Source of the DNA: Methylobacterium hispanicum | Lineage (GTDB): Bacteria > Pseudomonadota > Alphaproteobacteria > Rhizobiales > Beijerinckiaceae | DNA length: 64,000 nt | Reading direction: 5' to 3' | NCBI RefSeq assembly: GCF_022179285.1 | Contig: NZ_BPQO01000008.1 | Coordinates: forward strand, 159,716-223,715 | Shown: positions 39,763 through 49,907 of the stretch, one piece after another | Layout: every line of letters starts with the position of its first letter | Numbering within the stretch: position 1 is the stretch's first letter | Translations under genes and position numbers: made by a program | The notes under the pieces: model-generated | The model's database searches: none | What the model was told of the DNA's origin: nothing | Seen by the model: the letters and a program-made list of their open reading frames with translations, nothing else

Positions 39763-42654
39763 CTACCCGAAGGCGCCGACCTCGTGCTGGATCATGCCGG
39801 AGATCTCGCGCACCTGCGCGAACATGCGTCGGATCGGGTCGAACAGGCCGGTATGCTCGGCCTCGTAGGTGCCGACATCGCGCGGGCCGGCCGGCTCGCC
39901 GAAATTCAGCCCCAGCGTCGGGTCTGGCGTGACGGGGAAGATCTCGTCGAGGAGCGCGATGCAGGCGTCGATGTCGAGGCGCAGGAAGCGCTCCAGCAAC
40001 TGCTCGCGGCTCACCCCCGCCTGCGGGCGGAAGCTCGGGATGTGCACGGCCGTGAACCAGATCCGGTGGATCAGCGCGAGGCGCAGGGCGTGCAGCAGGG
40101 TGAGGCGCACCGACATCTTCCTGAGGTCGGGTGCGGCCGCCTGCAACCCGAGCCAGTCGCAGGTGAGCCGCCCGAACAGACGGCGTAACGACGGCGCGAG
40201 GTCGAGCCGCTCCAGGCTGCGCGCGACCGTGATCAATTCCTCGCGGCGCCCGTCCTTCTGCGTGCGGCGCGCCCGCTCCAGCCAGACGGCCGGGTCGAGC
40301 GTGTCGATGTAGGCGCGCAGCACGTCGAGGTCGCCGACGCTCGCGGCGTGCTGGGCCAGCCGGAAGGCGCGCGAGAAGCGCACCGAGTCGCGCCGCATCT
40401 CGCTGAAGATGTCCGGCGCCCGCTCGGCCGCCCGGCCGAGGCCGTGGAGCGCGTTGGCAAGGTAGCCCAGCTGCTGCAGGATCGCGTTGTTGGGGATCGC
40501 CCGCATCTGGCGCGGGTGGGTGATCAGCGCCGGGCCGCCGCCGTCGCTCTGGCGCGCCACGGGCCGGGAGCCGGTGCGGTCGATCAGGCTCGGGCCGAAG
40601 GTGCCGAGCAGCGCGGCGTAGCCCGGATCCTCGACCAGCGTTTCCATCTCCTGGCGCACCGCCGTGAAGAATTCGAGCGCGAAGTCGGTCTCGGCGTAGA
40701 CGGGGTCGCGGGCGGCGTCCGGCCCGGCCTTGGGCTCGGCGAGCGCGTAGTCCGCGAAGGCGTCGTCCTCGGCGAGGTCGAGGGCGTAGACGTGCTCGGC
40801 GACCCGCGCGACGCTGGCCTCGGCGAGCGCGGGGGAACCGAACAGCAGGTAGCCGTCCGTGCCCTGGAAGCTCGATTCGAGGCGCACCCGGATGCCCGCG
40901 GCCCGGTTCTTGGCCCGCGCGTCCTCCGGGGCGAGGTAGGCAAGGCGGTCGCGCAGCGAGGTCGGGTGGGCGCCGCGCCCGATCGATTCGCCGTGCGTGT
41001 CGAAGATCGCGAGCTCGATGTCGGCGAGCCCGTTCTGCACCATCAGCTCGGTGATGCGCAGGCGCAGGCGCTCGATCCAGAAGGTGGCGGCGAGTTGCCC
41101 GACGTAGCGGCCGGAATCCGAGTAGCCGAACTGCACGGTGAGGCGGCCGATGCGCTTGAGATACTGGCGCCAGTGCGGGTTGCGCAGCGCGTCGTCGAGC
41201 ACGCGGATCCCCTGCTCCAGCGCCTCGGCGGTCTCGAAGAGGGGCGTGATCTCCAGCCTGTCCGCGATGCCGTAGTGCCGGGCGAGCCAGAGGGCGGCGA
41301 GCAGGGTGTAGCCGGTCTCGGTCTCGGCGATGAGGAAGCGCACCGGATGGGTGCCGTCCACGTGCTTGAGGATCTGGGCGATCGTCATCATCAGCCGCGC
41401 CGCCGAAGCGCGCTCGGCCGCGAGCGCCCCGAAATCCACCGCGACCGGCGCCACGTCGTTCAGGAGCGCGTGGATCGTGGCGAGGTGCGAGCGGCGCTGG
41501 GCGGGGTCTGCCGGCTCGCCCTCGACGTCGGTGACGCGGCGCACCGCGTTGTGGATCTGGCTGGCGTTGAGCCGGAAATGCGGCAGCGCGTTCGAGAGGC
41601 CGTGGGTCGCCACGCCCGCGCGCAGCACCGCGATCGCCCGCCGGTCCGCCTCGTCCTCGGCGGCGGACATCGCGGCCGCGAGGCCGGCGAGGAGCGCCCC
41701 CGCATCGGTCTGGGCGCGGTCGCGCTCGATGATCACCGCGAGGGCGAAGCGGTGTACCGCCTCGAGGGAGGGCTTCTCGCCGAGCCGGGGTGCCACCGTG
41801 AGCTGACGGTTGACGGCGCTGAGCGCGCTCTCGGCGAGGCTCCGCACCACCTGCGTGGCGGGGATCCGCGGCAGCTGGCGCAGCACGCGGTCGAACTGCA
41901 TCCGCTTCGATTCGAGGCGGTAGCGCAGCGTGTCCCACCAGCCGATATCGGTGCGCCCGTCGGTGTCGCAGCCGACCCAGCTCGCCACCGCGAGCGGGCG
42001 TGGCACCAGCTCGGTCCAGCGGTCGGGCCAGCGGCGACGGGCGGCGTCGATGAGCGCGCCGTTGAAGCCGTCGAGCGCGGCGCGGGCGTGGTTGGCGGCC
42101 ACGCAGGCCTGATCGAACTCGTCGTCGAGGCTGATCTTCGGGTCGGGCCGGGTCGAGAGCGCGGCGGCCTCCGCGATCAGCGGCTCGCGCGCGGCCGGGT
42201 CGGCGAGGCTGGCGCTCCGGGCGAGGAGGGCCGCCACCGCGCGGGGCATGCCGAAGGTGGGGTGTGCGGTGAACACGATCGCGAAGGCGGTGCGGCCGAC
42301 ACGCTCGCGGAACGTCTCGAAATCGCCCGCGCGCTGCGGCACGGCGGCGACGAGACGGTTCGGCACGGCGGCGTCCGCGTCCGCCCTCGCGTCCTGTGGC
42401 CCGTTGAGTCCGACATAGGCCCGCAGGCGTCCGGCCCGGTCGGCCAGCGCCTGGGCGCGCAGGCGCACGAACAGGGCGTCGAGGTCGTCGCCGTCGATCT
42501 CGCCCCGGTCGAAGCGGCGGGTGATCGCCAGCGTCACGGCGAGCACGGGATTGCGGAACGGGTCCTCCGCGGCCTGCTCGCGGGAGGCCTCGATCAGGCC
42601 GCGCAGATGGGTCTCAAGCTCCTCGGGGCTTCGGCTCCGCTCGGTCTCGCGCAT
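39763..42654 (-). CDS. Phosphoenolpyruvate carboxylase-like protein with altered active site
   Basis: A 963-residue protein with the PEPC fold over its whole length. Several motifs can be aligned with E. coli Ppc. TAHPT is kept (His131), but the following Glu is Phe. GGDRDGNP reads GCDTDGRT (228-235). GYSDSAKD reads GYSDSGRY (510-517), so the catalytic Lys is Arg. FHGRGGSIGRGGAP reads [14 protein letters not shown] (551-564), losing the His and one Arg. GSRP is kept (695-698). The invariant C-terminal QNTG/RNTG end is missing; the protein ends GAFG. It may have reduced, altered or no carboxylase activity. Annotation as a standard Ppc is therefore doubtful. It stands alone, divergent from small envelope genes. 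Confidence 0.85.
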   Translation of the reverse strand: MRETERSRSPEELETHLRGLIEASREQAAEDPFRNPVLAVTLAITRRFDRGEIDGDDLDALFVRLRAQALADRAGRLRAYVGLNGPQDARADADAAVPNRLVAAVPQRAGDFETFRERVGRTAFAIVFTAHPTFGMPRAVAALLARSASLADPAAREPLIAEAAALSTRPDPKISLDDEFDQACVAANHARAALDGFNGALIDAARRRWPDRWTELVPRPLAVASWVGCDTDGRTDIGWWDTLRYRLESKRMQFDRVLRQLPRIPATQVVRSLAESALSAVNRQLTVAPRLGEKPSLEAVHRFALAVIIERDRAQTDAGALLAGLAAAMSAAEDEADRRAIAVLRAGVATHGLSNALPHFRLNASQIHNAVRRVTDVEGEPADPAQRRSHLATIHALLNDVAPVAVDFGALAAERASAARLMMTIAQILKHVDGTHPVRFLIAETETGYTLLAALWLARHYGIADRLEITPLFETAEALEQGIRVLDDALRNPHWRQYLKRIGRLTVQFGYSDSGRYVGQLAATFWIERLRLRITELMVQNGLADIELAIFDTHGESIGRGAHPTSLRDRLAYLAPEDARAKNRAAGIRVRLESSFQGTDGYLLFGSPALAEASVARVAEHVYALDLAEDDAFADYALAEPKAGPDAARDPVYAETDFALEFFTAVRQEMETLVEDPGYAALLGTFGPSLIDRTGSRPVARQSDGGGPALITHPRQMRAIPNNAILQQLGYLANALHGLGRAAERAPDIFSEMRRDSVRFSRAFRLAQHAASVGDLDVLRAYIDTLDPAVWLERARRTQKDGRREELITVARSLERLDLAPSLRRLFGRLTCDWLGLQAAAPDLRKMSVRLTLLHALRLALIHRIWFTAVHIPSFRPQAGVSREQLLERFLRLDIDACIALLDEIFPVTPDPTLGLNFGEPAGPRDVGTYEAEHTGLFDPIRRMFAQVREISGMIQHEVGAFG

Positions 42655-42883
42655 CGATCGGTCCTGGCTCCCTGTCGTTCGGTTCTATCCGGCGCGGCAT
42701 CCGCGGGACCCCGTTCGGCTCCCCGGTGCAAGCTCCGTTCCGCTTCGTCGGCGGTCCCGCCTGATCGCGCGGCGCGGAGGCATGCGCAAGAGGCGACAGC
42801 AGGAGGCGGGACAGGGGCGCGGCGAGAGAGTGCGCGGTGAGACAGGTGCAAGAGGCGTGCGGTTCGGGTAACGGTTCGTCCGC

Positions 42884-43123
42884 ATGGAACTCCTCCTGAT
42901 CCTGGGCGCCGTGCTCGCCTGCACGGTGGTGGGCGTGATCGCGGTGCGCATGGCGGCCCAGAGCCGGCGCCCGCCCCTGCGGCTCGACAACGAACTCGAC
43001 GAGCGCGACGAGGATCTGGTCACGCGGGTCGGGCCGTCGCGCAGTCCCATTGACCGCTCCGCGGAGGTGCTCGACGTCGAGCCGATCCCGCCCGCCTCCG
43101 GCCGCTCCGGCGAGAAGGCTTGA
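42884..43123 (+). CDS. Small single-pass membrane protein
   Basis: A 79-residue protein with an N-terminal transmembrane helix (MELLLILGAVLACTVVGVIA) and a charged cytoplasmic tail rich in Asp, Glu and Arg (DNELDERDEDLVTRV). No ribosome-binding site is obvious. It is 16 bp ahead of the next gene and probably co-transcribed with it. Unknown function. Confidence 0.55.
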   Translation: MELLLILGAVLACTVVGVIAVRMAAQSRRPPLRLDNELDERDEDLVTRVGPSRSPIDRSAEVLDVEPIPPASGRSGEKA

Positions 43124-43139
43124 GCCCGTGGTGAGCCCG

Positions 43140-43931
43140 ATGCGCACGCTCCCCCTCCTTCTCGCCGCCGCGCTGGTGCTCGGTCTGCCGGCCGGAACCC
43201 GCGCGCAGGAGGCGCCGGCCGCCGACGCGGCGGCCGCCCCGAAGCCGGCCCGTCCGAAGCCTCCGAAGCCGGCACCGAAGCCAAAGGCCAAGGCCGAGAC
43301 GGCGCCCGCCGCACCGGCGCCCGAGGCGCGGCCCGCCGAGCCCCTGCGCGCTCCGGCTCCGGCCATCGACCGCGCGCCCCTCGACGCGACCTTCGCGGCG
43401 CCGCCGACCATCGCCTGCGGCTCGCAGGCGGCGCGCTTCGAGGGCGAGAAGGGCTTCGAGGTGTTCGTGACCCGGGTCGGGCGGGCGCAGGTCGAGAACC
43501 CGCTGCGCCCCCTCACGCCGGAGACGACCGAGGTGCTGCAGGTGGCGATCGGCGGCAAGCTGGCGACCGCCTACGGGCCCGACCTCTCCGCCCTCCGGCG
43601 CGGCGGTCCACCGGGCGCGATCGAGGCGCAGCTCGGGACCGCCATCCGCTGGCGGGAGACGCTGCCGCCGCTGCCCGACCCGCTGAGCATCGTCTCCGAG
43701 GACGGCCGCCCCCTCGCGCGCCTCGGCTTCCGGGAATGCACCGCGGCGCCCGCCGTGAAGGCGCCTCCGCCGGTCGCGGCCCGCAAGGAGGCGAAGCCGG
43801 CGCGCGCGGCCAAGACCCGGGAGGCCGCTCCGAAGCTCGAGGGCGAAGCGGTGCCCGCCCGAGGCCAGGCGAAGGCCGCGCCCAGGGTGCCGCCCGGTTT
43901 CAGCCTGCCGCAGGGCGCGATCGGCGAGTGA
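43140..43931 (+). CDS. Secreted Ala/Pro/Lys-rich hypothetical protein
   Basis: A 263-residue exported protein. The signal peptide is MRTLPLLLAAALVLGLPAG with cleavage near TRAQE. The mature N-terminus is a Lys-Pro-Ala linker (about 25-75) like those of periplasm-spanning proteins. A folded middle (about 85-195) contains two Cys (IACGSQ and FRECTA) that could form a disulfide. The C-terminus is again Lys/Ala-rich. Two GTG codons just upstream are alternative starts. No family recognised. Confidence 0.65.
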   Translation: MRTLPLLLAAALVLGLPAGTRAQEAPAADAAAAPKPARPKPPKPAPKPKAKAETAPAAPAPEARPAEPLRAPAPAIDRAPLDATFAAPPTIACGSQAARFEGEKGFEVFVTRVGRAQVENPLRPLTPETTEVLQVAIGGKLATAYGPDLSALRRGGPPGAIEAQLGTAIRWRETLPPLPDPLSIVSEDGRPLARLGFRECTAAPAVKAPPPVAARKEAKPARAAKTREAAPKLEGEAVPARGQAKAAPRVPPGFSLPQGAIGE

Positions 43932-44013
43932 GTGCGGCGACGCACCGAGATTTCACGGGAAAACCCCCGGGCGGCGCGCGGTCGCCCCGCGAGATGCAAG
44001 GAAATCGCAACGC

Positions 44014-44451
44014 ATGAACCCGGCGATGACGGCCGCGCAGGTGATCGCTGCCCTGGGGCTCGCGCCCCATCCCGAGGGCGGCCATTACCGCGAGACCTTC
44101 CGCGACCCCAGCGCGGTCGCGGGCCGCTCGGTCGGCACGGCGATCTACTACCTGCTCGACGTGGGTGAGGTCTCGGCCTGGCACCGGGTCGATGCCGCCG
44201 AGATCTGGCACTGGTACGCGGGCGCGCCGCTGGTGCTCACGGTCAGCCCGAACGGGCACGACGCGGCGGCCCACCATCTCGGGCCCGACCTCACCCGCAA
44301 CCAGCGCCCGCAGCACGTGGTCCCGGCCGGCCACTGGCAGACCGCGACGAGTCTCGGAGCCTGGACGCTCGTCGGCTGCACCGTCGCGCCGGGCTTCGAC
44401 TTCGCGGGCTTCGAGATGGCGCCGCCGGACTGGCGGCCGACGCCGCGCTGA
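44014..44451 (+). CDS. DUF985 family cupin
   Basis: A 145-residue single-domain cupin. The family N-terminus LGLAPHPEGGHYRETFRD is characteristic, and GTAIYYLLDVGEVSAWHRVDAAEIWHWYAGAPL contains the metal-ligand-like His residues and the carbohydrate-epimerase-like barrel. Function is not established for this family. The ATG follows aaggaaatcgcaacgc; a second ATG 12 bp downstream is possible. Confidence 0.9.
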   Translation: MNPAMTAAQVIAALGLAPHPEGGHYRETFRDPSAVAGRSVGTAIYYLLDVGEVSAWHRVDAAEIWHWYAGAPLVLTVSPNGHDAAAHHLGPDLTRNQRPQHVVPAGHWQTATSLGAWTLVGCTVAPGFDFAGFEMAPPDWRPTPR

Positions 44452-44489
44452 CGGCCCGGCGCCGGGGCGCCGGACCCGCATCTACCGGA

Positions 44490-45218
44490 TCAGACGAAGT
44501 GCTGGCCGCCGTTGATGGTCAGCGTCGAGCCGTTGACGAAGCCGGCCTCGTCGCTGGCGAGGTACTCGACCGCGTGGGCGATCTCGTCGGCCTCGCCGAG
44601 GCGGCCGGTTGGGATCGTGGAGATGATCTTGTTGCGGATATCTTCCGGCACCGCCATCACCATCTCGGTGGCGATGTAGCCCGGGGCAATCACGTTCACG
44701 GTGATGCCCTTCGAGGCGCTCTCCTGTGCCAGCGCCTTGGCGAAGCCGATCACGCCGGCCTTGGCGGCCGAGTAGTTGGTCTGGCCGGCCTGGCCCTTCT
44801 GGCCGTTGATCGACGAGATGATGATGATGCGGCCGAAGTTGCGCGAGCGCATGCCGTCGATCAGCGGGCGGGTGCAGGTGAACATCGAGTCGAGGTTGGT
44901 GCGGATCACCGCCTGCCACTTCTCGAAGGTCATCTTGTGGAAGGCACCGTCGCGGGTGATGCCGGCGTTGTTGACCAGGACCTCGACGGGTCCGAGTTCG
45001 GCTTCGATCGCCTTGATGCCGGCCTCGCAGCTGGCGAGGTCGCCCACGTCGAACTTGAAGACCGGGATGCCGGTTTCGGCCTTGAAGGCGTTGGCGGCCT
45101 CGTCGTTGCCGCCGTAATTGGCGGCGACCCGGTAGCCCTTGTCCTTCAGCCGCTTCGAGATCGCCGCGCCGATGCCGCGGGTGCCGCCGGTGACGAGGGC
45201 GACGCGTCCTTGAGCCAT
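44490..45218 (-). CDS. phbB: Acetoacetyl-CoA reductase
   Basis: NADPH-dependent short-chain dehydrogenase that reduces acetoacetyl-CoA to (R)-3-hydroxybutyryl-CoA for polyhydroxybutyrate. The 242 residues start MAQGRVALVTGGTRGIG with the Rossmann GGTRGIG loop. The catalytic Ser-Tyr-Lys are in IISSINGQKGQAGQTNYSAAKAG, where GQKGQ is characteristic of PhbB. It lies 178 bp downstream of phbA, same strand. The PHB synthase phaC is not in the window. Confidence 0.96.
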   Translation of the reverse strand: MAQGRVALVTGGTRGIGAAISKRLKDKGYRVAANYGGNDEAANAFKAETGIPVFKFDVGDLASCEAGIKAIEAELGPVEVLVNNAGITRDGAFHKMTFEKWQAVIRTNLDSMFTCTRPLIDGMRSRNFGRIIIISSINGQKGQAGQTNYSAAKAGVIGFAKALAQESASKGITVNVIAPGYIATEMVMAVPEDIRNKIISTIPTGRLGEADEIAHAVEYLASDEAGFVNGSTLTINGGQHFV

Positions 45219-45396
45219 GGTTTCCTCCGGATGTTCTTGTTGGGATTGCCGCTCAACCGGGGGCGGCGTGCCCCCGCGCGATGGGCGCATCTTGCCCATC
45301 GCGCGCGGACCGCGCACCGAATTTATTCTTGAGAACCGGTTGAAAGCGTTTCAGCGCGGGGCGGCTTGTCCCGCCCCCGCCGGGAACCGTGGGCGA

Positions 45397-46581
45397 TCAG
45401 GGCCGCTCGAGGCACATGGCGACGCCCATGCCGCCGCCGATGCAGAGGGTGGCCAGCCCCTTCTTGGCGTCGCGCCGCTTCATCTCGTGCAGCAGGGTCA
45501 CGAGGACGCGCGCGCCCGAGGCGCCGATCGGGTGGCCGATGGCGATGGCGCCGCCGTTGACGTTCACCTTGGCGTCGTCCCAGCCCATGTCCTTGTTCAC
45601 CGCGAGCGCCTGGGCGGCGAAGGCCTCGTTGGCCTCGATCAGGTCGAGGTCGGAGGGCTTCCAGCCGGCCTTGTCGAGGGCCTTGCGCGAGGCCGGGATC
45701 GGGCCGGTGCCCATCACCTTCGGATCCACGCCCGCGGTCGCCCACGACTTGATCTTGGCGAGCGGTGTGAGGCCGCGCCGCTCGGCCTCGGAGGCCGACA
45801 TCAGCACGATCGCCGCCGCGCCGTCGTTGAGGCCCGAGGCGTTGGCGGCCGTGACCGTGCCGTCCTTCGAGAAGGCGGGCTTGAGCTTGGCCATCGCCTC
45901 GACGGTCGCGCCGTCGCGGATGTACTCGTCGGTGTCCACGACCGTGTCGCCCTTCCGGCCCGGCACCGTGACGGGGGCGATCTCCTCCTTGAAGCGGCCC
46001 TCCTTGCGGGCGGCCTCGGCCTTGTTCTGCGAGCGGGTCGCGAACTGGTCCTGCTGCTCGCGGGTGAGCTGGAAGGCCTGGGCCACGTTCTCGGCGGTCG
46101 TGCCCATGTGGTAGCCGTTGAAGGCGTCCCAGAGCCCGTCCTTGATCATGGTGTCGACGAGCTTGACGTCGCCCATCTTCTGGCCGCCGCGGAGGTACTG
46201 CGCGTGGGGCGAGAGCGACATCGATTCCTGGCCGCCGGCCACGATCACCGTGGCGTCGCCGTTGGCGATCTGCTGCATGCCGATCGCGACGGTGCGCAGG
46301 CCGGAGCCGCAGACCTGGTTGAGCCCCCAGGCGGTGGCCTTCTCGGGGATGCCGGCCGCGATGGCGGCCTGACGGGCCGGGTTCTGGCCGGCGCCCGCGG
46401 TGAGCACCTGGCCGAAGATCACCTCGTCCACGTCGTCGGGCGAGACCTTGGCCCGCTCCAGCGCGGCCTGGATCGCCACCTTGCCGAGTTCGTGCGCGGG
46501 CACGCTGCCGAACGCGCCGCCGAACGAGCCCACCGGGGTGCGCGCCGCGCCGACGATGACGATCTCCTCGCTGCCTGCCAT
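45397..46581 (-). CDS. phbA: Acetyl-CoA acetyltransferase (beta-ketothiolase)
   Basis: Condenses two acetyl-CoA to acetoacetyl-CoA for PHB synthesis; in Methylobacterium it also feeds the ethylmalonyl-CoA pathway. The 394 residues have the nucleophilic Cys in [10 protein letters not shown] (about 90), the His in [17 protein letters not shown] and the second Cys in CIGGGMG. The ATG ([16 protein letters not shown]) is preceded by agaggagaacgcaag on its strand. It diverges from phaR across 279 bp that probably holds PhaR and phbA promoters. Confidence 0.96.
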   Translation of the reverse strand: MAGSEEIVIVGAARTPVGSFGGAFGSVPAHELGKVAIQAALERAKVSPDDVDEVIFGQVLTAGAGQNPARQAAIAAGIPEKATAWGLNQVCGSGLRTVAIGMQQIANGDATVIVAGGQESMSLSPHAQYLRGGQKMGDVKLVDTMIKDGLWDAFNGYHMGTTAENVAQAFQLTREQQDQFATRSQNKAEAARKEGRFKEEIAPVTVPGRKGDTVVDTDEYIRDGATVEAMAKLKPAFSKDGTVTAANASGLNDGAAAIVLMSASEAERRGLTPLAKIKSWATAGVDPKVMGTGPIPASRKALDKAGWKPSDLDLIEANEAFAAQALAVNKDMGWDDAKVNVNGGAIAIGHPIGASGARVLVTLLHEMKRRDAKKGLATLCIGGGMGVAMCLERP

Positions 46582-46860
46582 CTTGCGTTCTCCTCTGGCG
46601 GCCGGCGCGGCTTCAGACGTGTCCGCACTCGGGTCCGTTGATGGGATGAAGGGCCTGGGCACGGCGAAGTCAAGCCGCCCAAAGGGCCATCGCTGACGAC
46701 CGGCGCGGGCCGGAAAGTTGGCTTTGCCGGCGCGTTATGCATGATTGTGCCGGGAAAGGTGCCGAATTGCGGTTTTCGACGCCGCATGAAAGCCTTACGT
46801 TCTGCAAGCGGTCGCATCGTGAAGCCGGCCGCACCGTCATGTTCGGGAGAGGCCGCAGAG

Positions 46861-47484
46861 ATGGCGGACAGCGTCAAGGTCCATCAGACCGTCATCAAGA
46901 AGTACGCGAACAGGCGCCTTTATCACACCGGCACCTCGACCTACGTCACGCTCGAAGATCTCGCGACCATGGTGCAGAACGGCGAGGACTTCGTCGTCTA
47001 CGACGCGCGCACCAGCGAGGACATCACGCGCTCGGTTCTGACGCAGATCATCTTCGAGCAGGAGAATAAGGCCGGGGCCGACAACCTGCTGCCGGTGGCC
47101 TTCCTGCGACAGCTGATCCGCTTCTACGGCGACAGCATGCGCACGATGGTACCGAGCTTCCTCGAGTTCTCGATGGCGAATTTCGCCCGCGACCAGGAAG
47201 GCCTGCGCGAGAAGTTCGGCACGGGCGGCTTCGGGACCGGCTTCGGCCCGGCCGCCTTCCAGAACGCGCTGGAGCAGCAGGTGCGCACCAACATGTCGTT
47301 CTTCGGGGACGCCATGAAGATGTTCACGGGCCTCAGCGCGGGCGCGACGCCGGGGGCTGCGCCGCCGGCCCCGCCGAAGCCCGCCAACCCTCCCGCGGCG
47401 GCGACGAGCAGCGGCGAGCTGGACGAGCTGAAGCGCCAGATGCTCGCGATGCAGGAGCGGCTCGAGGCGCTCGCGAAGAAGTAG
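46861..47484 (+). CDS. phaR: Polyhydroxyalkanoate synthesis repressor
   Basis: DNA- and PHB-binding regulator of 207 residues that links granule formation to phasin and PHB gene expression. The PHB accumulation DNA-binding domain opens the protein (IKKYANRRLYHTGTSTYVTLEDL, about 12-34) and is followed by a PHB-binding region. The tail has a Pro/Ala linker and a short coiled coil (ELDELKRQMLAMQERLEAL). Its position divergent from phbA is the common alphaproteobacterial layout. Confidence 0.96.
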   Translation: MADSVKVHQTVIKKYANRRLYHTGTSTYVTLEDLATMVQNGEDFVVYDARTSEDITRSVLTQIIFEQENKAGADNLLPVAFLRQLIRFYGDSMRTMVPSFLEFSMANFARDQEGLREKFGTGGFGTGFGPAAFQNALEQQVRTNMSFFGDAMKMFTGLSAGATPGAAPPAPPKPANPPAAATSSGELDELKRQMLAMQERLEALAKK

Positions 47485-47523
47485 GGAGGCGGGTGGCAGG
47501 CCAGCGCCCGCTGGATGAGGCTC

Positions 47524-47550
47524 CTCCCTCTCCACGCGTACGGGGAGGGG
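47524..47550. repeat. Palindromic repeat in the phaR downstream gap
   Basis: An imperfect dyad (ccctctcc and ggggaggg around acgcgtac) of the same style as those near 2.6 kb, with a relative at about 47692-47718. The 352-bp gap to the next gene holds nothing else recognisable except aaggtt-gacg-aaaccttaac near 47765-47783. Confidence 0.5.
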
Positions 47551-47836
47551 CCCGCGGCCACTCTGTCGTGTCTGTGGGTGGTGCGGGCGAAGCCGCAGCG
47601 GCGGTGAGGGGGGCGACTCCGGACGAGCCTCTTCCGTCAAGGCCCCCTTGTCCGGCTGCCGCCTCGCTCCGGCGACGACAAGGTCGCCGAAGCCCTCTCC
47701 CGCACGGCGGGGAAAGGGGATCCGCCGGATCCGCCTGCATCCTGCCTGGGCGCGGCCCACGCAAAGGTTGACGAAACCTTAACGCTGGCTCAACGCTTGC
47801 ACCTGTCGTGGCATGGTCGCGGAGGGTTGCGAGGCG

Positions 47837-48127
47837 ATGTCCCGGATCGAACCAAGCCGGCGTCCCGGAACGGTACGACCCACCGGCGCGGAGCGGCGTG
47901 CCCCGGTCGAGACGGCGCGCGCGGTCGTTCCCGTGCCGGACGGCTCGTCCGCGGGACAGAACGGTTCAGGCTCTTGGGATCCGAGAAGCCCGGGCAGCGC
48001 GCGGCCGCAGGTCGGCTTCGTGGCGCAGCTCCTGGCGGGCGCGGACCCGACCTTGCTGCCGTCGCGGATGGAGCGGGCCCGGCGGGCCGCCTCGCTCTAC
48101 GCGGAGGCGGCGCGGCGGGTCGCCTGA
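47837..48127 (+). CDS. Small conserved hypothetical protein
   Basis: A 96-residue protein. The first half is low-complexity and Pro/Arg-rich; the C-terminal third, FVAQLLAGADPTLLPSRMERARRAASLYAEAARRV, has the pattern of a small alphaproteobacterial family in which a FxAQLLA helix is followed by an Arg-rich helix. It starts at the ATG 12 bp after ggagg; an earlier ATG (47813) is possible. Convergent with rpmF. Function unknown. Confidence 0.55.
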   Translation: MSRIEPSRRPGTVRPTGAERRAPVETARAVVPVPDGSSAGQNGSGSWDPRSPGSARPQVGFVAQLLAGADPTLLPSRMERARRAASLYAEAARRVA

Positions 48128-48189
48128 TCCCCGTCGGGGATGCCCCCCGCGGGGGCCGCGATCCCGGCCGCGCCGGACGTCTTCCGGGC

Positions 48190-48378
48190 TCAGGCCTCGG
48201 CCGACTTGACCTTCAGGACCTGACGGCCGCGGTACATGCCGGTCTTCAGGTCGATGTGGTGCGGACGGCGCAGCTCGCCCGAATCCTTGTCCTCGACGTA
48301 GGTCGGCGCCTTGAGGGCGTCCGCCGAGCGGCGCATGCCGCGGCGGGAGGGGGAGGTCTTTCGCTTCGGAACGGCCAT
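48190..48378 (-). CDS. rpmF: 50S ribosomal protein L32
   Basis: A 62-residue ribosomal protein with the family N-terminus [22 protein letters not shown]. The zinc-binding Cys pairs of some L32 proteins are absent, as is usual in alphaproteobacteria. The ATG is preceded by aaggattgatccc. Confidence 0.97.
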
Positions 48379-48652
48379 GGGATCAATCCTTCGATCTGGC
48401 GGATGACGGCAAAGCGGCGCGCGGGCGGCTCCTCGGAGCGAGGAGCGCCTCGTGCACCGCCGGACACGGAGATTCGAGGGCGCGCTTATAGCGTCGGCCG
48501 ACGTCCCTGACTAGAGGCCGCCCGCCTGCCCTGCCTTGCGGCCCGCACTTAACGCAGAACGCGCCCGGCGTTAAGCGGCAGTTCAAGCGGCAGACCCCAC
48601 GTTCGTGGGGCCGGCCTCGTCCAAGGGGCCGGGACTGATCCGGAGAACCGCC

Positions 48653-49045
48653 ATGGTCTCGTCCACCCGCCCCATCCTGCGCACCCTCGCCCTGCTGACC
48701 GCGCTGGCCGCCGCGCCGGCCCTCGCGCAGGCGCCGGCCCCCTCCGCGCCGAGCCCCGCCGCGCCGACGAAGCCCGCGCCCGCGGCGCCCGCCACGCCGG
48801 CCGCGCCGAAGGCCCCGAGCGCGCCCGTCGCCGGGTCGCCCAACGCCGCCAAGACGGCGCTGATCGACCTCAACAGCGCCAGCGCCGCCGAACTCGACGC
48901 CCTGCCCGGCATCGGCAGCGCGCGCTCGGCCGCGATCATCAAGGGCCGCCCCTACCGCGGCAAGGACGAGCTCGTCTCGAAGAAGATCCTGTCCGAGAGC
49001 GTCTACGAGGGGATCAAGGACAAGGTCATCGCCAAGCAGAAATAG
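48653..49045 (+). CDS. Exported helix-hairpin-helix (ComEA-like) protein
   Basis: A 130-residue protein: signal peptide (residues 1-25, ALAALAAAPALAQ-type end), an Ala/Pro linker (26-65), and a ComEA-type helix-hairpin-helix domain (LIDLNSASAAELDALPGIGSARSAAIIKG, about 72-100, to the end). In competent bacteria such proteins bind incoming DNA in the periplasm and pass it to ComEC. A comEC gene is present 21 kb upstream, so both uptake components exist, although the type IV pilus genes are not seen here. Start follows cggagaaccgcc. Confidence 0.85.
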   Translation: MVSSTRPILRTLALLTALAAAPALAQAPAPSAPSPAAPTKPAPAAPATPAAPKAPSAPVAGSPNAAKTALIDLNSASAAELDALPGIGSARSAAIIKGRPYRGKDELVSKKILSESVYEGIKDKVIAKQK

Positions 49046-49063
49046 GCCGGAGACGGCCGCGCC

Positions 49064-49855
49064 TCAGGCGCGGCCCGCCTTCCTCTGGACCGTGTCGATC
49101 CGGGGGGACGGGGCCTCGCCCCGGCCCGCTTTGGCCCGCTTGCGCCGCCGGGCCAGCATGTTCAGGCCCTCCACACCCGCCGAGAAGGCCATCGCGGTGT
49201 AGATGTAGCCCTTCTGCACGTGCGCCCCGAAGCCCTCCGCGATCAGCACCATGCCGATCATGATGAGGAAGCCCAGCGCCAGCATCACCACCGTCGGGTT
49301 GGCGGCGATGAAGCGCGAGAGCGGGTCGGCGGCGAGCAGCATCACCGTCACGGCGACGATCACCGCGATCATCATCACGGGCACGTGCTCGGTCATGCCG
49401 ACCGCCGTGATGATCGAATCGATCGAGAAGACGAGGTCGAGCAGGAGGATCTGGCCGATCGCCGCCGAGAAGCCGAGGGCCGCGCCCGGGCCCTTCTCGT
49501 CGGCGTGCGGATCCACGCTCTCGTGAATCTCCTTCGTGGCCTTCCAGAGCAGGAACAGGCCGCCCGCGATCAGGATCAGGTCGCGCCAGGAGAAGGCCTT
49601 GCCGAAGATCTCGAAGATCGGCTCGGTCAGCTGCACGATGAAGGCGACGGTGCCGAGCAGCCCCAGCCGCAGCACGAGGGCGAGGCCGATGCCGATGCGC
49701 CGCGCCCGCTGCTGATGCTCGGGCGGCAGCTTGTTGGTGATGATCGAGATGAAGATCAGGTTGTCGATGCCGAGCACCACCTCCATCACGACGAGGGTGG
49801 CGAGCGCGGCCCAGACGGCCGGGTCGGCGGCGAGCTGCATCAGGTTGTCGAGCAC
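49064..49855 (-). CDS. TerC-family membrane protein
   Basis: A 263-residue polytopic protein with about seven helices. The two acidic signature helices [14 protein letters not shown] and [14 protein letters not shown] are those of TerC/Alx/MeeF-type proteins, which are linked to metal (often Mn) export or loading of exported enzymes. No yybP-ykoY riboswitch fits in the 52-bp gap upstream, so it is probably read from the promoter of the lipid kinase gene upstream. Confidence 0.93.
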   Translation of the reverse strand: MLDNLMQLAADPAVWAALATLVVMEVVLGIDNLIFISIITNKLPPEHQQRARRIGIGLALVLRLGLLGTVAFIVQLTEPIFEIFGKAFSWRDLILIAGGLFLLWKATKEIHESVDPHADEKGPGAALGFSAAIGQILLLDLVFSIDSIITAVGMTEHVPVMMIAVIVAVTVMLLAADPLSRFIAANPTVVMLALGFLIMIGMVLIAEGFGAHVQKGYIYTAMAFSAGVEGLNMLARRRKRAKAGRGEAPSPRIDTVQRKAGRA

Positions 49856-49907
49856 GGGTGGCGTCTCCGCGGCGTCCGGTCAGAGGGCGGGGATCAGGGC
49901 GCGAGCG

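Noticed and set aside
49856..49907. Manganese riboswitch (yybP-ykoY) before the TerC gene
   Set aside because: Only 52 bp are available, too short for the motif, and the conserved loops are not visible.
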